NCBI GenBank assembly: GCA_015999985.1
Contig: JAECRA010000053.1
Location: 1-32,072, forward strand
Source: Comamonadaceae bacterium
GTDB taxonomy: Bacteria > Pseudomonadota > Gammaproteobacteria > Burkholderiales > Burkholderiaceae_C
Direction of reading: 5' to 3'
Length of the DNA stretch: 32,072 bases
In this document: piece by piece, positions 15,817 through 23,694 of the stretch
Numbering within the stretch: the stretch's first letter is position 1
How the letters are laid out: each line of letters begins with the position of its first letter
Position numbers and translations under genes: made by a program
Notes under the pieces: generated by a model
Database searches by the model: none
Told to the model about the DNA's origin: nothing
What the model saw: the letters and a program-made list of their open reading frames with translations, nothing else

Positions 15817-16767
15817 TCAGCCGCCTGCCGGATGCGCACTTAGCAGGCACTCATGGAAGGCCATCGCAGCGCGAGAGGGCGCTGGCGATCGGCGCAGCAC
15901 ACTGACAAAGTCGCATCGATAGCGCAGCACCTTCGGGTTCAGTGCGCGCATCAGCCCGCGCTGAACGAAAGCGTCGGCATAGTGATCGGGCAGAAACCCC
16001 AGGAATCGGCCAGAAAGAATGAGGGTGGCAATCGCTTCCTGCTCAAACGCGGTCGCGCCGCGTTGCAAGCGCTGGCCGTGTGCCAGCTCCATGTTGGGAG
16101 AGTGGTATCCCAGGCCGGCAAAGTCGTTTCGTTGGCGCAGCGACTTCCAGTCCATGCTGTCACGTTGGGCGGCGAACAAGGGGTGCCCATCGCCGCAGTA
16201 GAGGTACATGGTCTCTCCGAACAAGGGGTCATAGCGCAGGCTGGCGGAAGACCGGTGCGATGGAATGATGCCGACAGCAATGCTCCCGTCCATCACGCCG
16301 CGCTCAATCGCCTGAATGCTTCTTACGTGCAGTTCCAGCTTGACTTCTGGAGCCTGGGCGGAAAAAGCAGCAATGGCGGTCTGAATGTGCGCCTCAGGGT
16401 TGCTGGCTGTCTTGTCGAACATCGCAACGGGCAGGGCGCCACTCATGCGCTGATGGATGTCATCGACGCCTGCTCGAAACCCGTCCACGGCGGCCAGCAT
16501 GCGCAAGGTTTCTTCGTAGACGCGCTGCCCCTCTGGAGTGAGTGCAAAGCCAGCCCGTCCACGCCGGCACAGGTTGAGCCCCAGGCGCGTCTCCAGATCC
16601 TTGACATGGCGACTGACGGTGCTGGTGCCGATGTTCAGCTCCAGTTCGGCGGCGGAAAGTCCGCCGCACTCCACCACAGCCTTGAAGACCCGCAAAAGCC
16701 GCAGATCCATGTCGCTCACCTGGCCGAGCAGGGCCCGCGCCCGGGGGGTCTTGTCTATTACTTGCAT
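15817..16767 (-). CDS. bauR: LysR-family regulator, probable BauR
   Basis: This 316-residue LysR-type regulator has an N-terminal winged helix-turn-helix (MDLRLLRVFKAVVECGG, then LNIGTSTVSRHVKDLETRLG, about residues 20-80) and a C-terminal effector domain. It is divergent from bauA, the arrangement of bauR and bauA in Pseudomonas aeruginosa, so activation of beta-alanine catabolism is the likely role. The start is ambiguous. I use the ATG at 16767. The internal ATG at 16710 (MDLRLLRVF) has AGGTGAG four bases ahead and may be the true start, giving 297 residues. The longer frame reaching into bauA is implausible. Target assignment is by context only. Confidence 0.8.
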   Translation of the reverse strand: MQVIDKTPRARALLGQVSDMDLRLLRVFKAVVECGGLSAAELELNIGTSTVSRHVKDLETRLGLNLCRRGRAGFALTPEGQRVYEETLRMLAAVDGFRAGVDDIHQRMSGALPVAMFDKTASNPEAHIQTAIAAFSAQAPEVKLELHVRSIQAIERGVMDGSIAVGIIPSHRSSASLRYDPLFGETMYLYCGDGHPLFAAQRDSMDWKSLRQRNDFAGLGYHSPNMELAHGQRLQRGATAFEQEAIATLILSGRFLGFLPDHYADAFVQRGLMRALNPKVLRYRCDFVSVLRRSPAPSRAAMAFHECLLSAHPAGG

Positions 16768-16861
16768 TATTCGGCAACTAAACTGGAATATTTGCGTATT
16801 TAATCGACTAAATGGAGCGCTGACAATGCCCTCATACCGATCTATCAAGAAGAGGCACTTC
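16768..16861. promoter_or_regulatory. bauR/bauA divergent promoter with LysR-type site
   Basis: ATTTA-ATCGAC-TAAAT at 16798-16813 is palindromic at 14 of 16 positions and fits the T-N11-A shape of LysR boxes. It lies about 50 bases before the bauA ATG. The region is AT-rich compared with its flanks, as expected for two back-to-back promoters. Confidence 0.5.
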
Positions 16862-18214
16862 ATGAGCGTGACTACATCCCCCCAAACCGCCAGCACCCGC
16901 CAGGATGCGGCCTGGCTAGAGGCCCACTGGATGCCCTTCACCGGCAACCGCCAGTTCAAGCGTGACCCGCGCATGATCGAGTCCGCTCAAGGCGCCTACT
17001 TCACCGACGGGGAGGGTCGCAAGGTATTTGACGGCCTGTCCGGCCTCTGGTGTACCGGCCTGGGCCATGGCCGCCGCGAAATCGCCGAAGCGGTGGGCAA
17101 ACAAGCTGCCAAGCTCGACTATTCACCCGGATTTCAGTTTGGCCATTCACTTTCATTTGAGCTGGCCAACCGGATCAAGGGCATCACGCCCGATGGGCTC
17201 GACTATGTGTTTTTCACAGCCAGCGGCTCCGAAGCCGCAGACACGGCGCTCAAGATGGCGCGGGCTTACTGGCGCTTGAAAGGCCAAGGCGGCAAGCAGC
17301 TGCTGGTGGGGCGTGAGAAAGGCTACCATGGCGTGAACTTTGGCGGCATCTCCGTCGGTGGCATGGTCGGCAATCGCAAGCTCTATGGGCAAGGGGTGCC
17401 AGCCGATCATATTCCTCACACTCAACCGTCCATGGGCAGTTTCGTCAAGGGCCAGCCGGCTGAAGGCGGCAAGGCCTTGGCCGACAAGTTGCTGGACGTG
17501 ATTGCATTGCACGACGCCAGCAACATCGCAGCGGTGATCGTCGAGCCGTTCAGTGGTTCGGGCGGCGTGGTGGTGCCACCAGTGGGCTACCTGCAGCGTC
17601 TGCGTGAGATTTGCACCCAGCACGACATCCTTTTGATTTTTGATGAGGTCATTACAGCTTTTGGCCGCTGCGGCAGCATGACCGGCGCTGATGCCTTCGG
17701 CGTCACGCCAGACATCATGACCTTCGCCAAGCAGATCACCAACGGTGTTCAGCCATTGGGCGGCGTAGTGGCCAGCAAGCAGATCTATGACACCTTCATG
17801 GCTGCGGGCGGACCTGAGTACATGCTCGAATTCGCCCATGGCTACACCTACAGCGCCCACCCCGTGGCTTGCGCGGCCGCCCTGGCTGCGCTCGATCTGC
17901 TGGAATCCGAAGATGGTCCGGCGCGTGTGCGGGCACTGGCACCTCACTTCGAGGCGGCTGTACACAGTCTTAAAGGCGTCAAGCACGTGCTGGATATTCG
18001 CAACTACGGTCTTGCCGCGGGAATTTCCATCGCCCCCATCGGGACAGAGCCTGCCAAGCGCCCTTACGAGATCGCCATGCACTGCTGGAAAAACGGCTTC
18101 TATGTGCGCTACGGCGGCGACACCATTCAACTTGCGCCACCGTTCATCAGCGAAAAAGCCGAAATCGATCGCATGGTGAGCGTGCTCGGTGATGCGCTGA
18201 ACGCAACCGCCTGA
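16862..18214 (+). CDS. bauA: Beta-alanine (omega-amino acid)--pyruvate transaminase
   Basis: This 450-residue class III PLP aminotransferase transfers the amino group of beta-alanine (or a similar omega-amino acid) to pyruvate, giving malonate semialdehyde and alanine. SGSEA (121-125) binds the cofactor phosphate, D261 in IFDEVITAFGR contacts the pyridine nitrogen, and the Schiff-base Lys is K290 in TFAKQITNG. WMPFTGNRQFK near the N-terminus is typical of the omega-amino acid group. The start at 16862 has GAGG eight bases ahead and gives the family length; the frame continues far upstream across bauR, which is chance. It is followed after 84 bases by the semialdehyde dehydrogenase gene, completing a two-step route. 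Confidence 0.9.
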   Translation: MSVTTSPQTASTRQDAAWLEAHWMPFTGNRQFKRDPRMIESAQGAYFTDGEGRKVFDGLSGLWCTGLGHGRREIAEAVGKQAAKLDYSPGFQFGHSLSFELANRIKGITPDGLDYVFFTASGSEAADTALKMARAYWRLKGQGGKQLLVGREKGYHGVNFGGISVGGMVGNRKLYGQGVPADHIPHTQPSMGSFVKGQPAEGGKALADKLLDVIALHDASNIAAVIVEPFSGSGGVVVPPVGYLQRLREICTQHDILLIFDEVITAFGRCGSMTGADAFGVTPDIMTFAKQITNGVQPLGGVVASKQIYDTFMAAGGPEYMLEFAHGYTYSAHPVACAAALAALDLLESEDGPARVRALAPHFEAAVHSLKGVKHVLDIRNYGLAAGISIAPIGTEPAKRPYEIAMHCWKNGFYVRYGGDTIQLAPPFISEKAEIDRMVSVLGDALNATA

Positions 18215-18298
18215 CACCCTGACACCTTTTGATGCCGCCTTGGACTGCCGCGAACCCTCGCGCAGGCAAGGCCACTTTTCTTTAATCAGATTCCATCC

Positions 18299-19816
18299 AT
18301 GAACCGCGAACAACCCGTTACCTCCACTGTCGGCCACCTCATTGACGGCAAGATCGTCTCCGACGCCGCACGCACCCAACCCATCTTCAACCCCGCCACT
18401 GGCCAGATCAACGGCAACGTCGCACTGGCATCGAAGGCGACTGTCGAGCAGGCCATCGCCTCCGCTGAACGCGCCTTTCCTGAATGGCGCAACACCCCGC
18501 CCTTGAAACGTGCGCGCGTGATGAGCCGCCTGAAGACGCTGCTGGAAGACAACGCCGACAAGATCGCACAGCTCATCACCGCTGAACATGGCAAGGTCCT
18601 CAACGACGCTCAGGGCGAGTTGCAGCGCGGCATCGAAAACGTGGAGTACGCCAGCTACGCGCCTGAACTGCTCAAGGGCGAGCACTCGCGCAATGCCGGC
18701 CCTGGCATCGACTCCTGGGCTGAACACCAGGCGCTTGGCGTCACCGCAGGCATCACCCCCTTCAATTTCCCGGCCATGGTGCCGCTGTGGATGTGGCCCA
18801 TGGCCGTTGCCTGCGGCAATACCTTTGTGCTCAAGCCTTCCGAGCGCGATCCCAGCAGCGCCTTGTTCATTGCCGAGTTGGCTCTTCAAGCCGGGTTGCC
18901 TCCTGGCGTTTTGAACGTGGTCAACGGTGACAAGGAAGCCGTAGACACCCTCTTGCATGATCCCCGCGTGAAAGCGGTGAGCTTCGTTGGATCCACGCCT
19001 ATCGCAGAGTACATCTATTCGGAAGGCTGCAAGGCCGGCAAGCGTGTGCAGGCCCTCGGTGGTGCCAAGAACCACGCGGTGGTCATGCCGGATGCCGATG
19101 TCGCCAATGCGGTGACCGCCATGATGGGCGCTGCCTACGGCAGTTGCGGTGAGCGCTGCATGGCCGTGCCTTTGATCGTATGCGTGGGCGACGAAGTGGC
19201 CGACCAGATGCTCTCGGGCCTGAAGACCGAGATTGCCAAGATGAAGGTGGGTCCCGGTACGGACAACAGCAACGACATGGGGCCGCTGGTCACCAAGGCG
19301 CACTTCGAGAAAGTCAAAGGCTATGTGGACCAGGGCGTCGCCGAAGGCGCTGAGTTGCTGATCGATGGGCGCGGGTTGAAAGTGCCAGGCCATGAGGATG
19401 GCTATTTCCTGGGCCCCTGCCTGTTCGACCACGTCAAGCCTGGCATGCGCATCTACCAGGAAGAGATCTTTGGTCCGGTGCTGGGCATTGTGCGCGTGAA
19501 GACGCTGGATGAGGGCATGAAACTCATCAACGACCACGAATACGGCAACGGCACCTGCATCTTCACCCGCGATGGTGAAGCTGCGCGCTACTTTACAGAT
19601 CACATCCAGGTGGGCATGGTGGGCGTGAACGTGCCCCTGCCAGTGCCAGTGGCGTACCACTCCTTTGGCGGCTGGAAACGCAGCTTGTTTGGTGATCTGC
19701 ATGCCTACGGCCCCGACGCCGTGCGCTTCTACACCAAGCGCAAAACCATCACGCAGCGTTGGCCTTCGGCAGGTGTGCGTGAAGGGGCCATGTTCAGCTT
19801 CCCATCCAGCCGTTAA
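18299..19816 (+). CDS. bauC: CoA-acylating (methyl)malonate-semialdehyde dehydrogenase
   Basis: This 505-residue aldehyde dehydrogenase belongs to the methylmalonate-semialdehyde dehydrogenase group (mmsA/bauC), which converts malonate semialdehyde, CoA and NAD+ to acetyl-CoA and CO2. The nucleophile is probably C287 in GERCMA. The usual general-base Glu of hydrolytic dehydrogenases is replaced by N258 in GGAKNHAVV, the hallmark of this CoA-dependent group. ITPFNFPAMVPLWMWPMA (152-169) is also diagnostic. C283, four residues before C287, is a second Cys. The position after bauA makes the beta-alanine route more likely than valine breakdown, where mmsA usually sits with mmsB. Confidence 0.92.
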   Translation: MNREQPVTSTVGHLIDGKIVSDAARTQPIFNPATGQINGNVALASKATVEQAIASAERAFPEWRNTPPLKRARVMSRLKTLLEDNADKIAQLITAEHGKVLNDAQGELQRGIENVEYASYAPELLKGEHSRNAGPGIDSWAEHQALGVTAGITPFNFPAMVPLWMWPMAVACGNTFVLKPSERDPSSALFIAELALQAGLPPGVLNVVNGDKEAVDTLLHDPRVKAVSFVGSTPIAEYIYSEGCKAGKRVQALGGAKNHAVVMPDADVANAVTAMMGAAYGSCGERCMAVPLIVCVGDEVADQMLSGLKTEIAKMKVGPGTDNSNDMGPLVTKAHFEKVKGYVDQGVAEGAELLIDGRGLKVPGHEDGYFLGPCLFDHVKPGMRIYQEEIFGPVLGIVRVKTLDEGMKLINDHEYGNGTCIFTRDGEAARYFTDHIQVGMVGVNVPLPVPVAYHSFGGWKRSLFGDLHAYGPDAVRFYTKRKTITQRWPSAGVREGAMFSFPSSR

Positions 19817-19931
19817 ACACTCGGGCCAGGCTGAGTAAGTTCTGGCGTGCTGCGCTTTTCGAACCCCGGTTCCGTCCAGAGCCAGGGTGCGCCGCATCGC
19901 GAAACTTATTTCATTGCCTTAAACTCGGTGC

Positions 19932-20570
19932 ATGACGCGCCTTAATGACGCCACGGTTTACATCATCGACGACGACGCCATTGTCCGCGAGGCCATGGCG
20001 TGGTTGTTGCGTTCGCGAAGGCTGCTGTCGGAATCCTTCGACAGCGCCGAGGCTTTCGAGAGAATGCTGGACGACTCCACCAGGGGAACCCTGCGACTGA
20101 CGCACCCCGGATGCATATTGCTCGATGTCCGCATGCCGGGCATGAGTGGCCTTGCGTTGTTCGACAGGCTCGCCGAGCGGGGCATCGTCCAGGCGTGGCC
20201 GGTGATCTTTCTGACTGGACACGCAGACATCCCGACCGCAGTGGATGCCGTCAAGCGCGGCGCCTTTGACTTTTGCGAGAAGCCGTTTTCGGATAACGGG
20301 CTGGTAGATCGGGTGGAGCAGGCACTGGCGGAATCCGCGGGGCGCGTGGCTCATCTGGCAGAACGGCAGGCAGTGAAGTCCCGCGTGGCGGAACTCACGG
20401 AGCGCGAGCAAGGCGTGATGCGACTGGTGGCAAGCGGGCGTCCCAACAAGCTGATCGCTGACGAGCTGGGTATCAGCGTACGCACCGTGGAAGTGCACCG
20501 CGCCCGGGTGTTCGAAAAGATGGATGTCAAATCCGCAGTCGAGCTGGCCAATTCGCTACAAAAAATATAG
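19932..20570 (+). CDS. FixJ/NarL-type response regulator, orphan
   Basis: This 212-residue regulator has an N-terminal receiver with the acidic pocket DDD (13-15), phosphorylation site D65 in LLDVRMPG, Thr in FLTGHAD, and Lys in CEKPF. The C-terminal LuxR-type helix-turn-helix (TEREQGVMRLVASGRPNKLI, then GISVRTVEVHRARVFEKM) resembles FixJ, TodT and DctR. No histidine kinase gene is adjacent; the only kinase in the window is 3 kb away and already has a divergent partner. Its neighbours on the left are bauA-bauC on the same strand, but the gap of 115 bases and lack of a known link leave its targets unknown. Confidence 0.9.
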   Translation: MTRLNDATVYIIDDDAIVREAMAWLLRSRRLLSESFDSAEAFERMLDDSTRGTLRLTHPGCILLDVRMPGMSGLALFDRLAERGIVQAWPVIFLTGHADIPTAVDAVKRGAFDFCEKPFSDNGLVDRVEQALAESAGRVAHLAERQAVKSRVAELTEREQGVMRLVASGRPNKLIADELGISVRTVEVHRARVFEKMDVKSAVELANSLQKI

Positions 20571-20615
20571 AGCGCTGGCGCGCTCGCCTGGTGTCGTGAG
20601 CGGACTGGCCCATAA

Positions 20616-20792
20616 TCAGCCTTTTGGCGGCGGTTCCTCCTGCGAGGATTCGTCCCGCTCTTCACGTGCCTCATTCGTCTGATCGTGGTGGCCTGGCAAC
20701 TCTCCGTTGTTGCGGCCGGCGAACATGGTCCACCATACGATCAGCCCGAGTAGCAATAACGCCCCAAGTGCTTCCAGCAAAATCACGGTCAT
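20616..20792 (-). CDS. Small single-pass membrane protein
   Basis: A 58-residue product begins MTVILLEALGALLLLGLIVW, a strong transmembrane segment, continues WTMFAGRNNGE, and ends in a charged Glu/Asp/Arg-rich tail and PPPKG. It looks like a bitopic inner-membrane protein with a cytoplasmic acidic tail; I recall similar unnamed small proteins in related bacteria but cannot verify this. Its ATG (20792-20790) overlaps the mltA ATG (20791-20793) on the other strand within CATG. A longer frame adds 13 or more residues before this Met, with no better ribosome site. Function unknown. Confidence 0.5.
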   Translation of the reverse strand: MTVILLEALGALLLLGLIVWWTMFAGRNNGELPGHHDQTNEAREERDESSQEEPPPKG

Positions 20793-21972
20793 GAATCGAT
20801 TGTTCCGGTTTTTTTGTGCAGCTTGCATTGTAGGAATGTTGGCGAGCTGCGCCGTGCGGCCGACTCCTGAGCCCGCACCCTTGCCTTCACCAGTGCCCAC
20901 TTCACCGCCCGAGGCCGGTATGCCGCCGGTGGTCGATCCGGGGGACATGTCGCCACTTCCGGCCGCTCGTCAAACTGCACGCAGCCGCTGGGTGCCCGTG
21001 CGTTGGGCGGAGATTCCGGGTTTCGAGCAAGACTCACTGGATGAAGCCTGGAATGCGTTCACCAAGAGTTGTGAGCGCCCGGGCACCACTTTCGCACGCT
21101 TGTGCAGCGAAGTGAGGCGTTTGTCGCTGAGTACAGCGCAGGAGCAAAGGCTTTGGCTGCGGGCCAGGTTACAGCCGTATCGCGTGGAGCCATTGGGCGG
21201 GCCCTCGGCCCCCGGTGGTGACGGTCTCCTGACCAGTTATTTTGAACCTGTCTACGACGCATCGCGAATCGCTCGCCCGGGCTTCGGCGTACCCATCTAC
21301 CGGGTACCTCCGACCCTGGCACAACGCAAACCCTGGTTCACGCGGCAGGAAATGGACCTTCTGCCCGAGGCTCGCGCCCAACTCGCCGGCCAGGAGTTGG
21401 TCTGGCTGGCAGACCCCCTGGATGCCTTGATCCTGCAGATCCAGGGATCAGGCCGCGTCCGTGTACAGGAGGCTGACGGCAGCCAGCGCATGATTCGCCT
21501 GGCCTTTGCTGCAACCAACGACCAACCGTACCGCAGTCCTGGCAAGTGGCTGATCGACCAGGGCTTGTTGCGTGGCGATGCCACCTGGCCAGGTATTCGC
21601 AATGTGCTGCTGGCCAACCCGCAGCGGCAGCAGGATTTTCTCTGGAGCAACCCCCGCATGGTGTTCTTCCGCGAGGAAGCTTTGTCACCATTGGATGCGC
21701 AGTTTGGCCCCCGCGGCGCGCAGGGCGTGCCGTTGACACCTGGCCGTTCGATTGCTGTCGACCCGCAGAGCATCCCCTATGGCACGCCGGTATGGTTGGC
21801 CACTCAAGGGCCGGTTGCCAACCTCCAGAGAATGGTGTTGGCGCAAGACACCGGCAGCGCCATTGTGGGTGCCGTGCGCGCGGATTACTTCGCGGGCTGG
21901 GGCCCGGAAGCGGGAGAATTCGCTGGCCGGATGAAACAGCCCCTGCGACTTTGGGTGCTTTGGCCTAGATAG
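20791..21972 (+). CDS. mltA: Membrane-bound lytic murein transglycosylase A
   Basis: This 393-residue lipoprotein cleaves peptidoglycan glycan strands non-hydrolytically, leaving 1,6-anhydromuramic ends, from the inner face of the outer membrane. The signal peptide ends in a lipobox LASC with C20 lipidated. A Pro-rich linker follows, then the MltA domain (LTSYFEPVYDASR, LVWLADPLDALILQIQGSGR) and the C-terminal 3D domain (AVDPQSIPYGTPVWL with D324, and AQDTGSAIVGAVRADYF with the likely catalytic D353). I chose the start at 20791 because it gives a standard lipoprotein signal; the longer frame from 20707 would bury it. The stop is eight bases before the next lipoprotein gene. Confidence 0.93.
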   Translation: MNRLFRFFCAACIVGMLASCAVRPTPEPAPLPSPVPTSPPEAGMPPVVDPGDMSPLPAARQTARSRWVPVRWAEIPGFEQDSLDEAWNAFTKSCERPGTTFARLCSEVRRLSLSTAQEQRLWLRARLQPYRVEPLGGPSAPGGDGLLTSYFEPVYDASRIARPGFGVPIYRVPPTLAQRKPWFTRQEMDLLPEARAQLAGQELVWLADPLDALILQIQGSGRVRVQEADGSQRMIRLAFAATNDQPYRSPGKWLIDQGLLRGDATWPGIRNVLLANPQRQQDFLWSNPRMVFFREEALSPLDAQFGPRGAQGVPLTPGRSIAVDPQSIPYGTPVWLATQGPVANLQRMVLAQDTGSAIVGAVRADYFAGWGPEAGEFAGRMKQPLRLWVLWPR

Positions 21973-21980
21973 GACCCTGG

Positions 21981-22487
21981 ATGCCGCGGGGCCCACTGTC
22001 AAAAATCCGCGGCCAGGGTGCGTCTTTCAAGCGTACCCTGGACCCAGTTCTGGTGATCTTGTGTGCGGCCTTGCTCACCGCATGCGCTTCTCTGCGTGAC
22101 GTATCACGGCTGTCTTATTCCTGTCCCAATGACCTGCGCTTCGAGGCCCGGCTCTACCAGGACATGGCCATTCTCGATGGCTGGAGGGGCCACGCGGTGC
22201 TGGCGCGCATCGCAGGTCAGGAGGGCCTGGAGACCTCACCGGCCTATGCTGATGAAACCGTACGAGCTAACTTTGGGCTAGGCGTGGACGGGCGTCTGGC
22301 CCGGCTCGACTACACCAGCATCCCCGAGCCGATGTACTGCGAACGGGTCCTGTTGCCGGGCGAACAAAGTGCCCCCGCCCAGGCCGCAGAGCGAGAAGGC
22401 CCCAAGGCGCCACCCCCGCCTCCTGACCCGAATGCGCCCATTCAGACCAATATCTTGATCGGACCGGGGCCGATTGACGGCGGCTAG
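21981..22487 (+). CDS. Lipoprotein resembling MliC-type lysozyme inhibitors
   Basis: This 168-residue protein has a signal peptide with lipobox LTAC (C35) after a basic N-terminus. The mature domain starts with LSYSCPNDLRFEARL and has a second Cys in PEPMYCERV (C48 and C120, possible disulfide), with DGWRGHAVLARI and LGVDGRLARLDY between. This order resembles the beta-barrel MliC/PliC domain (YxC start, central strands, final Cys), but it is longer and I judge the match by eye only. A Pro-rich tail follows. AGGA precedes the ATG and mltA ends eight bases upstream, so the two are co-transcribed: a peptidoglycan lyase followed by a possible inhibitor. Otherwise it is a hypothetical lipoprotein. 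Confidence 0.65.
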   Translation: MPRGPLSKIRGQGASFKRTLDPVLVILCAALLTACASLRDVSRLSYSCPNDLRFEARLYQDMAILDGWRGHAVLARIAGQEGLETSPAYADETVRANFGLGVDGRLARLDYTSIPEPMYCERVLLPGEQSAPAQAAEREGPKAPPPPPDPNAPIQTNILIGPGPIDGG

Positions 22488-22502
22488 TGTGCAGCACACT
22501 AG
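22484..22502. repeat. Perfect palindrome over the lipoprotein stop codon
   Basis: CTAGTGTG-CAG-CACACTAG has perfect 8-bp arms, and the TAG stop of the lipoprotein gene is inside the left arm. It lies in the 57-base gap between two convergent genes. No T-run follows, so it may be an operator or a weak bidirectional terminator. Confidence 0.55.
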
Positions 22503-22544
22503 GAGCTAGGCAGCATACGCCGCTGGCTTCGCTCCAGTCGAACA

Positions 22545-23504
22545 TCAGGGCGTGCCATGCGACTCGGAAAAAGCATCGGCCAAACTCTGCAGCCCCTTTT
22601 CTATGGCTCGCGCTCGCACGACAGCCTTATCGGCTTCACCGTCCTGAAATCCAAGCAGGCGCGTTGCGTCTGTCAGATCGTCTTCGGAGGCGACAGCGCC
22701 AACTCTCAGCAGGTGGTCCATCGCCTGCAGATTCTGAGCTTCTGCCGCCAAGTTCAATGCGGTGCCACATCCGGGAGTTGACACATTGAGGTCATCCCCG
22801 GACTTCTGAAGTGCATCGGCGATCAAACCGACCACTTCCCACCTGCCCATGTAGGCCGCCCTTGTCAGCGGCGTGAAGCCGAACTCGTTGACCGGACTCA
22901 GGTTGCCGCCTGATTGCAAAAGCCCATCGATCAACACCTTAGCCACTTGGGTGTGTCCTTTGTACGCTGCCTCCGCCAGAGCTGTGAAACCTTGGCTATT
23001 GAGCGCATTCAGATCACCACCGGATCGCAATAAGCTCTGTACCACCTGCTCCACCACTTGGTGATGTCCCTCCAGCGCGGCCACCGCCAGGGGTGTCGAT
23101 CCGTTGGGGCTGTGGGTGTTGGCGTCCACGCCCGCATGCTGAAGTATTCCCAGCAGATGCTCGACGGCTTCGAGCTCGTTCTCGCTTGCGGCCAAAGTCA
23201 ATGCAGCCGGACCAGCACGCTCAGGGGCAGCCCCTTGATGCAACAACTCGAGTAATGCGTCCAGGTCCCTGCGGTGAAACGCATCGGCCACAGCAAGTGA
23301 AACCGACGAATTCTGAAATGCCGCCGCAAAACAGAGGTCTTGCGGGCGTGGCGCCTGACTCTCAGCGGGGGCAGTGCTTTCATGGCAGTGGCTGGCCATC
23401 ACCTCAAACAATTCTGTAGAGGTGGTTGAGCAGAAAGCAGGTGACTTGGAAAAACCGTCTTCCGTTCGTAGGGTGGGGCGGGGTTGCGGCAGGAGACCAA
23501 GCAT
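22545..23504 (-). CDS. Ankyrin-repeat protein with 37-residue repeats
   Basis: This 319-residue protein has at least four ankyrin-like units in its centre, each 37 residues long: the unit starts are AGPAALTLAAS, NGSTPLAVAALEG, QGFTALAEAAYKG and FGFTPLTRAAYMG. A fifth, weaker one begins CGTALNLAAEAQN. Classic ankyrin repeats have 33 residues; here the second helix is extended (QSLLRSGG, DGLLQSGG, DALQKSGD). The N-terminal 60 residues are Ser/Thr-rich and have no obvious signal peptide, and the C-terminus is helical. The start is uncertain: 23504 or the internal ATG at 23399 (MASHCHES), neither with a good ribosome site. It lies downstream of the histidine kinase gene on the same strand, separated by repeats. 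Protein-binding role inferred; partner unknown. Confidence 0.75.
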   Translation of the reverse strand: MLGLLPQPRPTLRTEDGFSKSPAFCSTTSTELFEVMASHCHESTAPAESQAPRPQDLCFAAAFQNSSVSLAVADAFHRRDLDALLELLHQGAAPERAGPAALTLAASENELEAVEHLLGILQHAGVDANTHSPNGSTPLAVAALEGHHQVVEQVVQSLLRSGGDLNALNSQGFTALAEAAYKGHTQVAKVLIDGLLQSGGNLSPVNEFGFTPLTRAAYMGRWEVVGLIADALQKSGDDLNVSTPGCGTALNLAAEAQNLQAMDHLLRVGAVASEDDLTDATRLLGFQDGEADKAVVRARAIEKGLQSLADAFSESHGTP

Positions 23505-23547
23505 ATGTGGTAATACTAAAGTTATGGATGGGTCGATTGTCCTGGAG

Positions 23548-23670
23548 AATGACCCCCACGCTCCCCCGCTTCGCGAGGTCCGCTGCCCCCCGGGGGGCTT
23601 TCCATCTTGGGAGCGGCCCGGCGATGAAAATGACCCCCACGCTCCCCCGCTTCGCGAGGTCCGCTGCCCC
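23548..23670. repeat. Two direct copies of a 42-base intergenic repeat
   Basis: The unit, starting AATGACCCCCACGCTCCCCC and continuing to CCGCTGCCCC, occurs at 23548-23589 and 23629-23670 with a period of 81 bases. The spacer holds the palindrome GCCCCCCGGGGGGC. The same unit is present in inverted orientation at the right end of the window. It fills the gap between the kinase and ankyrin genes. Confidence 0.85.
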
Positions 23671-23694
23671 TACGCCGGGCGCCCCCCGAGAGTT

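Noticed and set aside
16538..16861. N-terminal extension of the transaminase frame across bauR
   Set aside because: It overlaps the bauR helix-turn-helix coding region, and the ATG at 16862 gives the family length.
17153..19897. Minus-strand open frame of 914 codons opposite bauA and bauC
   Set aside because: It is antisense to two well-supported enzymes. The translation is rich in His, Gly and Ala with no family features, as expected from the reverse strand of GC-rich coding DNA.
23548..23670. CRISPR-like array
   Set aside because: Only two copies, period 81, GC-rich palindromic spacer, and the same unit elsewhere in inverted orientation. It is an intergenic repeat, and no cas genes are present.
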